From Thermogemmatispora sp042408735 (lineage in GTDB: Bacteria > Chloroflexota > Ktedonobacteria > Ktedonobacterales > Ktedonobacteraceae), in assembly GCF_042408735.1 (NCBI RefSeq), contig NZ_JBHOQV010000137.1, positions 1 through 64,000 of the forward strand: a DNA stretch of 64,000 bases, in the 5' to 3' direction. A program made the position numbers and the translations under genes. Positions 52,849 through 61,599 of this stretch are shown piece after piece. Under the pieces are notes generated by a model. That model searched no databases and was not told the origin of the DNA. It saw only the letters and a list, made by a program, of their open reading frames with translations. Every line of letters begins with the position of its first letter. Within the stretch, counting starts at the first letter, position 1.

Positions 52849-54426
52849 ATGTCTAGCGTCAGTAAAGGTACAGCCGGCACAACCACACATTTTGTACGCA
52901 ATGCTACTGGTCTGGTGCGCGAGCTGTCGCCGTTTGATGCCTTCAACCTCGTCTTTTCGGCAGTGCTCATTCCGGTCGGGATTACTCAGGTATTCTCATT
53001 TGCGCCCACGTTCTGGCCTGGTGCGAATGTCCTGGTCTCCTTTCTGCTCTCACTGCCGCTGGTCTTCTGCTTCGGCATGGTCTACCTCTATTTCACGGTT
53101 GCCATGCCGCGCTCCGGGGGTGATTATGTCTGGGTCAGTCGGGTATTGGGGCCGGGAGTTGGCTTTCTGACGAACCTGACCCTCACCTTCGTCTTTACGA
53201 CCTGGATCTCTTTTAATTTCACCACCATGCTGACGCTGCTCGGTCCCAGCCTGGGCTTTGTGGCCGGCTGGAACTGGGCCCCTGATCAGCTCACCCAGTT
53301 CCTGATCGCTACGGCCCTCACGCTGATCTTTGCGGCCCTGATGGTCTTGGGGGCGCGGCGCGTTGCCCGCTATATGTTGGTCATGTTCGCTTTGGTCTGG
53401 CTGGGGATGCTTGTCTGGCTTGTTGGCCTGGCCATCACCGACCACAGCGCTTTCGTCGCCAATTTCAACGCTCGCAGCGGCACGACACTCTCGCAGGTGG
53501 TCAGCCTGGCGGCCAGGGCTGGCTTTGCTCCCGGCTCAGGACTCGACTGGGCTGGGACGATCTTCGCCATGATCTACGCCTTCCAGGTCTTCACCGGCTT
53601 CCAGTGGACTGGCTACTTCGCGGGTGAGATCAAGAACGTGCGGCGGACGGCCACCTTCTCTATTCTGGGAGCCCTGTTCTTGAGTGCCTTGCTCTACATT
53701 CTGGGGAGCGCCCTGATCTACCGCACCTATGGCACTGAGTTCGCCCCTCTGGTCTTCCTGGGCTTTAATGCCTCGCCGACTCCGCTTCCGTTCGCTCCCT
53801 ACCTGCCTGCTCTGGTCAAGTTTCTTTCGTTGCCGTCCTTCTTGCAGATCTTTGTGGCGGCCTGCTTTGTGCTCTCGGTGCTTTGGTGGACGCCGACCGG
53901 CTTCATGATTGCTACGCGCAATCTCTTTGCCTGGTCGTTCGACCGTCTGGCGCCGGCGGGGGTGGCCGAGGTGAGCGAGCGGCTGCATACGCCCGTCATC
54001 GCGACGGTCGTCATTGCGCTCTGGGTCGAGGTGCTCAACTACCTCAACATCTATCAGGGGCTGAGCGCCTTGCTGATCAACGTGATTGCCGTTATGGCTC
54101 TGGCCTTCATTGCTGTGGCGCTGGCGGCTATCCTGATGCCCTTCACGCGGCGTCAGCTCTTTGAGGAGGCGCCAGCTCTGGTGCGAGCGCGGCTCTTGGG
54201 AATTCCGGTGTTGACGCTGGTGGGGATTGTGATGTTGCTGAGCTGGGCCTTTGTGCTCTATGTGACCTTCTCGACGACGGCCTTCGGCAAGGTCTCGCCG
54301 CTCTCGATGGCCGAGGCCTTTGCTGTGCCGGTGCTGGGCCTGGTCTACTACCTGATTGTGCGCTTCGTGCGCCAGCGCCAGGGGATTCAGCTGAGCGCGG
54401 CCTTCCGCGAGATCCCGCCCGAGTAG
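52849..54426 (+). CDS. APC-superfamily permease
   Basis: 525 aa from the ATG at 52849, behind GGAGGATCTG; an in-frame start at 52807 lacks one. About twelve membrane spans. The first-span region ELSPFDAFNLVFSAVLIPVGITQVF and the block AMPRSGGDYVWVSRVLGPGVGFL mark an amino acid-polyamine-organocation carrier. It is the only transporter in this cluster, which is unusual beside a sugar-type kinase and could mean that the substrate is an amino acid, nucleoside-like or organic acid compound. Confidence 0.9.
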   Translation: MSSVSKGTAGTTTHFVRNATGLVRELSPFDAFNLVFSAVLIPVGITQVFSFAPTFWPGANVLVSFLLSLPLVFCFGMVYLYFTVAMPRSGGDYVWVSRVLGPGVGFLTNLTLTFVFTTWISFNFTTMLTLLGPSLGFVAGWNWAPDQLTQFLIATALTLIFAALMVLGARRVARYMLVMFALVWLGMLVWLVGLAITDHSAFVANFNARSGTTLSQVVSLAARAGFAPGSGLDWAGTIFAMIYAFQVFTGFQWTGYFAGEIKNVRRTATFSILGALFLSALLYILGSALIYRTYGTEFAPLVFLGFNASPTPLPFAPYLPALVKFLSLPSFLQIFVAACFVLSVLWWTPTGFMIATRNLFAWSFDRLAPAGVAEVSERLHTPVIATVVIALWVEVLNYLNIYQGLSALLINVIAVMALAFIAVALAAILMPFTRRQLFEEAPALVRARLLGIPVLTLVGIVMLLSWAFVLYVTFSTTAFGKVSPLSMAEAFAVPVLGLVYYLIVRFVRQRQGIQLSAAFREIPPE

Positions 54427-54655
54427 GAGAGCGGAAGGGGCCTGCGGTGGGTGGGCCGGAACGGAGGTGAGGCGCCAGATCTGGTGCTCGGTACTGGCCG
54501 CCGGTGGACCCTCGGGCCGGTCCTCCCTCGCCCGGCCTCTCCATCCGGGCCGGTCTGGCCTGGCCCGGACGGACAGGGGGTGGCCCACCAGGGAAAGCGC
54601 CAGCGATGGATCGGATCGGTGTTTCGCTAGTTTCAAGCCAGGAGCAAGAGAGAAG

Positions 54656-55504
54656 ATGTCTGAGACAGGAGTTGGAGCGACGAGGGCGGAGCGTCCGCTC
54701 TTGGAGCAGCTTTTCGGGCGGGCGCGCCCGGTGATCGCGATGATGCATTTGCTCCCCTTGCCGGGGCGACCGCTCTACGATGGGCGTGGAGGGATGGCGG
54801 CTGTTGTCGATGCGCTGCGGCGGGACCTGGAGGTCTTGCAGGAGGGTGGGGTCGACGGACTCTTGTTTTGCAACGAGGGAGATCGTCCCTACTCGCTGGC
54901 GGTCGAGCGCGCTCAGGTTGCGGCTATGGCGGCGGCGATTGGTGAGCTGCGGCCCTCCATTGGCCTTCCCTATGGGGTTGATATGCTCTGGGACCCGCTG
55001 GCGGCCCTGGCGGTGGCCCAGGCGGTGCGGGCCAGCTTCGTGCGCGAGGTCTTCACTGGGATCTATGACAGCGATATGGGCCTCTGGCAGCCGAATGCGG
55101 CGGCGGCCCTGGATTATCGCCGTCAGATCGGAGCTGAGGGCGTTCGCCTCTTCTTCAACATCGAGCCGGAGTTTGCGCGTCCCCTAGGGCCGCGGCCTAT
55201 CGGAGCGCTGGCGCGCAGCGTGGTCGTCTCTTCGCTGGCCGATGCCATTCTGATTTCCGGGCCGATGGCTGGGGCGGAGGCCGATCTGAGCCATTTGCGC
55301 GAGGCTAAGGCCGCGGTGCCTTCTGTTCCGGTGTTGGCGAATACGGGGGTGCGCATCGAGACCGTGCGGGCGACGCTGGCGGTGGCCGATGGGGTAATCG
55401 TAGGCACGGGTCTCAAGCGCGATGGCTACACCTGGAATCCGGTCGATCCGGAGCGCGTGCGGCGCTTTATGGAAGAAGTGCGGGCTGCCCGCGAGGAGGG
55501 CTAG
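54656..55504 (+). CDS. BtpA/SgcQ-family TIM-barrel protein
   Basis: 282 aa from the ATG at 54656, with GGAGCAAGAGAG before it; the open frame reaches back to 54467 without similarity. Family blocks: IAMMHLLPLPGRPLYDG, GGVDGLLFCNEGDRPYSL, GLPYGVDMLWDPLAALAVA, FVREVFTGIYDSDMG, VPVLANTGVRIETV and ADGVIVGTGLKRDGYTWNPVDPERVRRFM. BtpA was first linked to photosystem I assembly, while SgcQ lies in a sugar-catabolic cluster; enzymatic activity is not established. It is two bases from the FGGY kinase gene, so an aldolase or phosphosugar role is plausible here. Confidence 0.92.
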   Translation: MSETGVGATRAERPLLEQLFGRARPVIAMMHLLPLPGRPLYDGRGGMAAVVDALRRDLEVLQEGGVDGLLFCNEGDRPYSLAVERAQVAAMAAAIGELRPSIGLPYGVDMLWDPLAALAVAQAVRASFVREVFTGIYDSDMGLWQPNAAAALDYRRQIGAEGVRLFFNIEPEFARPLGPRPIGALARSVVVSSLADAILISGPMAGAEADLSHLREAKAAVPSVPVLANTGVRIETVRATLAVADGVIVGTGLKRDGYTWNPVDPERVRRFMEEVRAAREEG

Positions 55505-55506
55505 CC

Positions 55507-57051
55507 ATGCCCGGACAAGGGCGCTACGTGCTGGGGCTGGACGTGGGCACGACCGCTTTGAAGGCCGTGGCCCTGGAGCGCAAGCGCGGTCTGGTCGCTC
55601 AGGTCGATTATCCGCACGAGCTGCGCTCTCCCGCTCCTGGCTGGGCTGAGGAGGATGCTGAGCAGTGGTGGCGGACCTGTAGGGAGGCGATCCGGGCTTT
55701 GCTGGCGCAGGTCCCTGCCGACGAGGTGGCCGCCATCGGCGTCTCTGGCATGGTGCCGGCTATCGTCCTTCTTGACGCCACCGGCCACCCGCTGCGCCCG
55801 GCCATCCTGCAAAACGACGCCCGCGCGGCTCTCGAGGTCGAGGAGCTGCGCGCCGCTGTTGATGAACGTGAGTTTTTTCGCATCACGGGCACGATCGTCA
55901 ATCAGCAAAACGTTGAACCGCGCTGGCGCTGGTTGTGCAGGCATGAGCCGGGCGTCGTTGAGCAGGTCGCCCATCTGTGCGGCTCCTACGACTTTATTGT
56001 CTTCCGCCTGACAGGCCAGCTCTCGCTAGAAGAGAATTGGGCCGCTGAGAGCGCGCTCTACGACATCGAGCGCCATGCCTGGCATCAGCCCTACCTGGAG
56101 CGGGCCGGCCTAAGACAGGCCCTGCTGCCGCCTGTGCATGCTCCAACGGAGGTCGTGGGGGGAGTCTGCGCGGCGGTTGCTGCTGAGACCGGTCTGCGGG
56201 TGGGTACGCCGGTGGTGGCCGGCAGCGCCGACCATGTGGCGGCGGCCCTGGCGGCGGGCCTGACGCAGCAGGGCGAGGTTCTCCTGAAGTTTGGGGGAGC
56301 GGGCGATGTGCTCTATTGCAGCGATCGTCAGGAGCCTGATCCCCACTTTTACTTTGATTATCACGATGTGCCCGGGCTGATCCTCATCAATGGTTGCATG
56401 GCCTCCAGCGGCTCGCTGGTGAAGTGGTTCTCCCGCGAGCTGGCTGGCGGTCACTCGCTGAGCGAGCTGGATCAAGAAGCGGCGGGCGTGCCCGCGGGGG
56501 CGGATGGAGTGCTGGTGCTCCCCTATTTTCTCGGCGAGAAAACGCCGGTCTTTGATCCCCTGGCTCGTGGGGTCTTTGCGGGCGTCATGCTTCATCACAG
56601 GCGCGCTCATCTCTACCGCGCGATCCTGGAAGCCGTCTGCTATGGCTTTGCCCACCACCTGGCCCTCTTGCGCGAGGCGGGGCGCCCTATCCGCCGCGTC
56701 TATGCCGCCGATGGGGGAAGCCGCAGTGCTCTCTGGATGCAGATAGCCGCCGATGTGGTAGGTGAGCCGGTCACCCTGGTGGCCGGCGAAGCGGCTTCCG
56801 CTCTGGGAGTGGCCTATGTCGCCGCTATGGGAGTCGGCCTGTTCGCTAACTGGGACGAGATTGCCCGCTTTATCAGGCGTGGCCCAACTTATTCTCCCCG
56901 GGCGGAGCAGGCGGCAGTCTATCTCCGGGGCTTTCGCCTCTACCGCGATCTCTACCGCCGTCTGCAGCCGCTCTTCGTCGATCTGGCCCGCCTGAGCAAC
57001 CCCTCTGACGGCCCGCAAGGTGGAGAGAGCGACAAGGGAGACAGGCGCTAG
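55507..57051 (+). CDS. FGGY-family carbohydrate kinase (xylulokinase-like)
   Basis: 514 aa. The N-terminal ATPase-fold motif is VLGLDVGTTALKAVAL; the catalytic aspartate is in VAGSADHVAAALAAG; the second FGGY block is YAADGGSRSALWMQIAADVVGEPV. The substrate-facing loop differs from true xylulokinases (GWAEEDAEQWW and QNDAR are kept), so the exact sugar is uncertain. The ATG at 55507 has GGAGGG upstream. The kinase is encoded directly after BtpA, suggesting that it phosphorylates a ketose or polyol which BtpA or the SDR then handles. Confidence 0.93.
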   Translation: MPGQGRYVLGLDVGTTALKAVALERKRGLVAQVDYPHELRSPAPGWAEEDAEQWWRTCREAIRALLAQVPADEVAAIGVSGMVPAIVLLDATGHPLRPAILQNDARAALEVEELRAAVDEREFFRITGTIVNQQNVEPRWRWLCRHEPGVVEQVAHLCGSYDFIVFRLTGQLSLEENWAAESALYDIERHAWHQPYLERAGLRQALLPPVHAPTEVVGGVCAAVAAETGLRVGTPVVAGSADHVAAALAAGLTQQGEVLLKFGGAGDVLYCSDRQEPDPHFYFDYHDVPGLILINGCMASSGSLVKWFSRELAGGHSLSELDQEAAGVPAGADGVLVLPYFLGEKTPVFDPLARGVFAGVMLHHRRAHLYRAILEAVCYGFAHHLALLREAGRPIRRVYAADGGSRSALWMQIAADVVGEPVTLVAGEAASALGVAYVAAMGVGLFANWDEIARFIRRGPTYSPRAEQAAVYLRGFRLYRDLYRRLQPLFVDLARLSNPSDGPQGGESDKGDRR

Positions 57052-57169
57052 CCGTTAGCTGGCTGGAACCCTGGCCCTGCCCGACTGGATGGATGGCTCG
57101 CTTGGGCGGGGCGGGACGGCCGGCGGACCAGATGCGTGAGTGATGTCTATTGAGGAAAGGCAAGAAGCT

Positions 57170-57955
57170 ATGCTCTTAGCTGGTTTACGTGGGTTTATTA
57201 CTGGCGCTGGCGCCGGTATTGGCCGGGCCATTGCCCTGGAGATGGTGCGCGAGGGGGCTGATCTCTACATTACTGATCTCGATGGCACGGCGGCTGAACG
57301 CACCGCCGCTGAGGCTCAGCAGCTGCGGCCCGAGGCCCATCTGTATGCGGCTCCCCTCGATGTGCGGGCGGCAGCGGCTGTTGCGGCTTGTGTCGAGGAG
57401 GCGGTGGCCCGGCTGGGTGGGTTGGAGCTGGCGGTCAATAACGCCGGCGTCTCCTCGATGGGGCGCGTCGTGGAGCTGTCTGAAGAGGACTGGGATTTCA
57501 ATATGGATGTGAATGCCAAGGGAGTCTTTCTCTGTTGCCAGGCCGAGGTGCGCGCTCTCCTGCGGCTTGGCGGGCGGGGCAGCATCGTCAATATCGCCTC
57601 GATGGCGGGGAAAAAGGCCGCTCCCTTGCTGGCTCACTACTCCGCCTCCAAGTTCGCGGTCATAGGCTTTACCCAGGCGCTGGCATTGGAAACGGCGGAG
57701 GCGGGCATTCGCGTCAATGCCGTTTGCCCGGGCTATGTGCGTACGTCGATGCAGGAGCGTGAAGTGGTCTGGGAGGCGCGGCTCCGCGGTATCTCTCAGG
57801 AAGAGGTAATTGCCGATTATCTGCGAGCGATTCCCCTCGGACGCCTGGAGGAGCCTGAAGATGTGGCGCGCGTGGTGACCTTCCTGTTGAGCGATCGGGC
57901 GGCTTACATAACTGGTCAGGCCATTGATGTCAACGGTGGGGCCTTTATGGCCTGA
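57170..57955 (+). CDS. Short-chain dehydrogenase/reductase
   Basis: 261 aa from the ATG at 57170, which follows AGGAAAGG by nine bases; upstream GTG/ATG codons at 57140 and 57143 are less well placed. Classical SDR: cofactor motif TGAGAGIGRA, an aspartate after the second strand (ITDLDG) indicating NAD, NNAGVSS, the serine in IVNIASMAG, catalytic YSASK, and PLGRLEEPEDVARVVTFLLSD near the C-terminus. It resembles polyol and hydroxy-acid dehydrogenases. Likely oxidises or reduces the substrate before or after the FGGY kinase. Confidence 0.92.
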   Translation: MLLAGLRGFITGAGAGIGRAIALEMVREGADLYITDLDGTAAERTAAEAQQLRPEAHLYAAPLDVRAAAAVAACVEEAVARLGGLELAVNNAGVSSMGRVVELSEEDWDFNMDVNAKGVFLCCQAEVRALLRLGGRGSIVNIASMAGKKAAPLLAHYSASKFAVIGFTQALALETAEAGIRVNAVCPGYVRTSMQEREVVWEARLRGISQEEVIADYLRAIPLGRLEEPEDVARVVTFLLSDRAAYITGQAIDVNGGAFMA

Positions 57956-58108
57956 GCTGAGCGCAGAGCTTGCCCTCTCGCCTGGTGGACTGCCGGTGCG
58001 CTGCGGCTGTGCCAGGGCCTGTCCCCCAGATCCAACGGGCAGGCCCGGTCCCGTCCGTCCTGTCTGTCACGACTGCCCCTTGCTGGCTTTTGGGGCCGGA
58101 GGTAGGTC

Positions 58109-59086
58109 TTGCCGATGTTCAGTTTTGGTTCACGAAGAACGACCATTTTCTTTGCTACCGACGTGCATGGATCCGAGCGCTGTTTCATGAAATTCATTAA
58201 TAGCGCCCGGTTTTATAAAGCCAACGTCCTGATTCTGGGAGGAGATATTACCGGCAAAGCCCTGGTGCCGATTGTGCGCAGTGGCACCGGGGCCAGCTAT
58301 CAGGCTTCTTTCCTTGGAGAGAATGTGACCCTGGAGTCCGAGGAGGCCGTTGCGGCCTTCGAGCGCCAGGTACGCCATGCCGGGGCCTATCCTTTTCGCA
58401 CCACGGCGGAGGAGTTGGCCGCTCTAGAGGCCGACCGCTCCCTGGTCGATCGCCTGTTTACGCGTCTGATGGTTGAGAGCGTCCAGCGCTGGTGCGAGCT
58501 GGCAGCTGAGCGCTTGCGAGGAACTGGCGTGCGCTGTTTCATCGATGCGGGCAACGATGATGAGCCGGAGATTGTCGAGGTCTTGAAGCAGGCCGACTAC
58601 GTGGAGATGCCAGAGGGGGAGGTGGTCATGATCGACGACGAGCACGAGATGGTCAGTGCAGGCTTCGCTAATCTCACTCCCTGGCAGGCCCCGCGCGACA
58701 TTCCCGATGAGGCGCTGGGACGCTTTATCGAGAGCATGGCCCGGCGTTTGCAGCACCCTGAGCGCGCGATCTTCAATATCCACGTCCCTCCCTATGGAAG
58801 TGGTCTGGATATTGCCCCGCTGCTGGATGAGCGGCTCAAGCCGGTAGTCGTGGGGGGAGAGATCGCCACAGGACCGGTGGGTAGCCGGGCGGTGAGAGCC
58901 AGCATCGAGCGCTACCAGCCCCTGGTCTCGCTGCATGGCCATATTCATGAGTCACGCGCCGTAAGCAAGATCGGGCGCACTACCTGCATCAATCCCGGCA
59001 GCGAGTATGGCGATGGCCACCTGCGTGCCGCTCTCGTCAATCTGCAGGGCAAGAAGCTGCTCAGTTATCAGTTGGTGACGGGCTGA
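58109..59086 (+). CDS. Calcineurin-like metallophosphoesterase
   Basis: 325 aa. The dimetal site is complete: DVHGSERC, GGDITGK, GNDDEPE, IHVPPYGSG and HGHIHES, then NPGSEY near the end. Hydrolyses an unidentified phosphoester. The start is either the TTG at 58109, five bases after GGAGGT, or the ATG at 58115, which is further away. An internal region of about 100 residues (60-160) between the GD and GNDDE motifs is longer than usual and highly charged. It is 154 bases behind the SDR, and the following gene encodes a nucleotidyltransferase-like protein; a shared role is not shown. Confidence 0.9.
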   Translation: MPMFSFGSRRTTIFFATDVHGSERCFMKFINSARFYKANVLILGGDITGKALVPIVRSGTGASYQASFLGENVTLESEEAVAAFERQVRHAGAYPFRTTAEELAALEADRSLVDRLFTRLMVESVQRWCELAAERLRGTGVRCFIDAGNDDEPEIVEVLKQADYVEMPEGEVVMIDDEHEMVSAGFANLTPWQAPRDIPDEALGRFIESMARRLQHPERAIFNIHVPPYGSGLDIAPLLDERLKPVVVGGEIATGPVGSRAVRASIERYQPLVSLHGHIHESRAVSKIGRTTCINPGSEYGDGHLRAALVNLQGKKLLSYQLVTG

Positions 59087-59116
59087 GCAGGCCGCGCGGG
59101 AGCGGAGCGCGAAGCC

Positions 59117-59166
59117 AGGGAGGGAGAAAGGAAGGAAGGAAGAAAGAGAAAGGAAGGAAAGGGAGA
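59117..59166 (+). repeat. 50-base homopurine tract before a gene
   Basis: Fifty consecutive A/G bases made of GGA/AAGG units, ending at the first base of the next start codon. It provides many overlapping Shine-Dalgarno-like sites. Confidence 0.85.
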
Positions 59167-59981
59167 TGGCCATGAGAGAGCACGAGGCCGACACGAACAG
59201 GTGGCCAGAAGAGCGCCCTGAGCGCGGGATCACCCTGGAGGACGGAGCGGCTGAGGCCCAGCGCCTGGTGGCTGCCCTGCAGGCCCAGGGACTGGTGGCC
59301 CGCCTGCTAGGTGGACTGGCGGTGCGCCTGCGTTGCCCTAGTGCCCGCCAGCAGGCTCTGAGGCGCAGCTATGCCGATCTCGATTTTGTCTCTCCCCGTA
59401 AGCAGGCCCGGTTGCTGCGTGCGGCTCTGGAGGCCAACGGCTATAGCGCCGATCGGCGGTTTAACGCTCTGCATGGCGAGCGGCGCCTGCTCTTCTACGA
59501 TGAGAAGCGACAGCGGCAGGTCGATATCTTCCTGGGCGTCTTTGAGATGTGTCATAAGTTGGTCCTCGAGCCACGCCTGCATCTGCACCCGCTCACCCTC
59601 AGTCCGGCGGATCTGCTGCTCACCAAGCTGCAGATTGTGGAACTGAACGCTAAGGATATACAGGATCTGCTGGCCTTGTTGCTGGATTTTCCCCCTCAGA
59701 CCGCGGCGCTTGCTCCTGGGGAGCAACTGGATATGCCCCGGGTGATCGAGGTCTGCGCTCACGATTGGGGCTGGTATACCACGGTCAGCGATAACCTCCA
59801 GCGCCTGCTGACGGAGGCGGGGCAGCGCCTGGCCCCCGCCGAAGCAACCCTGGTCAAGGAACGAGTGACCTTGATGGGCCATCTGCTGGCAGAGGCGCCC
59901 AAGTCGAGTGCCTGGAAGCTGCGCGCCCTGGTTGGCCGGCGCCTGCAGTGGTATGAGCTGCCCGAAGAGGTGCGGCGCTAG
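59166..59981 (+). CDS. Nucleotidyltransferase-fold protein (AbiEii/MNT-like)
   Basis: 271 aa. The region LLGGLAVRLRCPSARQ followed after about 17 residues by YADLDFV fits the GG...(D/E)xD pattern of minimal nucleotidyltransferases such as AbiEii. A later DIFLGVF gives the third acidic residue. The remainder is helical (LTLSPADLLLTKLQIVELNAKDIQDLLALL, typical of NTase-associated helices). No antitoxin-like partner such as AbiEi is adjacent. The neighbour is a metallophosphoesterase. The start may be 59166 or 59172; both lie at the end of the homopurine tract. Confidence 0.75.
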   Translation: MAMREHEADTNRWPEERPERGITLEDGAAEAQRLVAALQAQGLVARLLGGLAVRLRCPSARQQALRRSYADLDFVSPRKQARLLRAALEANGYSADRRFNALHGERRLLFYDEKRQRQVDIFLGVFEMCHKLVLEPRLHLHPLTLSPADLLLTKLQIVELNAKDIQDLLALLLDFPPQTAALAPGEQLDMPRVIEVCAHDWGWYTTVSDNLQRLLTEAGQRLAPAEATLVKERVTLMGHLLAEAPKSSAWKLRALVGRRLQWYELPEEVRR

Positions 59982-60489
59982 ACGGAAAGTTAAGGGCGCG
60001 CGTGCTTGCCTGCCCCGGCCTCTTCTCCTCAGATCCGCCGGCGGCTCACTCGATCAGGCTCACGTGCGATCCAAAAAGCTATGTGCGCTCAGCAGATAGA
60101 TTGAGTGCGCAATCGTGCTTTTTAGCCTTAGCGACGATCATGAGCACGCTGAAGGGCTGCTTGGGCCGATGCTTCCGCCAGAGGTCGATCTCGCTGCCAC
60201 CGGTCCGTCCGGTAGAAGGGTGTTCGTTCGACCCGATCCTCAGCTTGAGCCTCTCTCTGGCCTGCCGTCGCCCGGCGCTGAGGTCTCTGCCTGACTGGCC
60301 AGAACGGGGAAGACTCCTCATCTCTGTGCGGCTCAGCTTGAAGATATATCTTAATATATCTGATATGAGGGTGGTCTGGCTCTGGCCCGGAAGGATGCGA
60401 GCCGGGCTACCGGCCAGGCTGGCATAGCCTCAACTCTCTGCGCACGAGTAGGCGAAGACAAAGAAAGAAGGAGATAAGAAAAGATTGCT
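59982..60489. other. Gene-free region with AT-rich operator-like dyad
   Basis: No gene. The main feature is the palindrome at 60342-60366, described separately, about 125 bases before the siderophore-interacting protein gene. Confidence 0.5.
60342..60366. promoter_or_regulatory. AT-rich palindromic operator-like site
   Basis: AGATATATCT is self-complementary and is followed by TAATATATCTGATAT, so the half-site ATATCT recurs in both orientations. Such ATATC-rich dyads are typical of PadR-family operators, but no PadR gene is in the window. Confidence 0.5.
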
Positions 60490-61272
60490 ATGCATAGAGC
60501 TGAGACGTCGGAAGTCAATCAGTTCCGGGTGCATGAGCCGCAGGAGCTGGCGGCCCGTCTGGGGGCCAGGCATCTGACTCTTCAGGTTGCTGAGACGTAC
60601 CTGCTCAGGCCCCATCTGCGGCATATCAGGTTGCAAGGCGAGGAGCTAGCCGATTTTACCTGGCTTCCTGGACAGGACGTGATGATCTGGCTGGCAGCTC
60701 CAGATGGGCGCAGGCTCTACCGCCGCTACACCATTCGCCACTGCGATAACGCGGCCAGGACGCTGGATCTGGCCGTCTTTCTCCACGGAAAGGCTGGTCC
60801 TGGGGAGCGCTGGGCCCAGAGCCTTCAGCCTGGCGAGGTTGTTGATCTGGTGGGACCGCGCGGCAAGATTACCCTGGCTGAGGCTCCCTGGCATCTCTTT
60901 GTGGGAGACGAGGCCTTTCTTCCCGCCACCCTGGCCATGTTGGCGGCCCTCCCGGCGGGCAGACCGGCCTGGGCCTTGCTCGAGATTGCCAGTCCGGAAG
61001 AGGCAGTTCCCCCAGTCACTCGGGCCGACCTGCATCTCTCCTGGATCTATCGCGGCAGTAAAGACGCCGGCGATCCCGAGCCTCTGGTGGCGGCCAGCAG
61101 GGCGCTCGCTCTACCAGGCTCCTCTGGCCAGGTCTACGTTGGGGCCGAACTCCAGGTTGCTCGGGCGCTGAGCGCTGTGCTGGAGGAGCGTGGCTTTGCC
61201 CGGGAGCAGCTCTCCGTCAAGGCTTACTGGGTGCGGGGACGGGCCAACGCCGCTATTGGGGAGCCGAAGTAG
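60490..61272 (+). CDS. Siderophore-interacting flavoprotein (ViuB/SIP family)
   Basis: 260 aa ferric-siderophore reductase. The FAD-binding barrel has VMIWLAAPDGRRLYRRYTIRHCD (RxYTIR flavin motif) and LAVFLHGKAGPGERWAQSLQPGEVVDLVGPRG. The C-terminal domain has LFVGDEAFLPATLAMLAALP and ends with AYWVRGRAN. It releases iron by reducing ferric siderophores in the cytoplasm. The ATG at 60490 is about 16 bases after AAGGAG, further than usual. The palindrome upstream may control it; an iron-box-like site was not found. Confidence 0.9.
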   Translation: MHRAETSEVNQFRVHEPQELAARLGARHLTLQVAETYLLRPHLRHIRLQGEELADFTWLPGQDVMIWLAAPDGRRLYRRYTIRHCDNAARTLDLAVFLHGKAGPGERWAQSLQPGEVVDLVGPRGKITLAEAPWHLFVGDEAFLPATLAMLAALPAGRPAWALLEIASPEEAVPPVTRADLHLSWIYRGSKDAGDPEPLVAASRALALPGSSGQVYVGAELQVARALSAVLEERGFAREQLSVKAYWVRGRANAAIGEPK

Positions 61273-61599
61273 TCCTCTTTTGATCCCGTAACCCAATCTG
61301 GACAGACCTATAAAAAATCTGTTAATAAAAGGGAGTGGTCTTCTCAACTGGCTGTGCTGACAGTTGACAGAGGCTGACTGGCTTACCTACACTCTGAATT
61401 GAGCGCTGTCGCCCCGATCGGCAACAGCGCCGGGCCTGGTGTGGTCCGCTTGCCTGGGCACAAGGCAGGGATCTGGCTGGCAGAGGTGGGTGAGAGGTGG
61501 CTGGCTGGACCCTCCCGCTTTATTTCTCTGCCTGTCTGTCTGTTTTCCTTGCTGCAGCCAACGGCGCCAGGTCATTCCTCCGTGGAAAGGAGCTTCCCA
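61273..61599. other. Intergenic region with promoter of methyltransferase paralogue 2
   Basis: No gene. An AT-rich stretch (61307-61330, ATAAAAAATC) and GGGAGTGGTCTTCTCA precede the promoter; related sequences lie at the same place before paralogue 1. Confidence 0.5.
61364..61393 (+). promoter_or_regulatory. Promoter of methyltransferase gene (paralogous copy 2)
   Basis: TTGACA (61364-61369), 18-bp spacer, TACACT (61388-61393) followed by CT, matching the promoter at 30161-30190 in boxes, spacing and several flanking bases. Confidence 0.6.
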
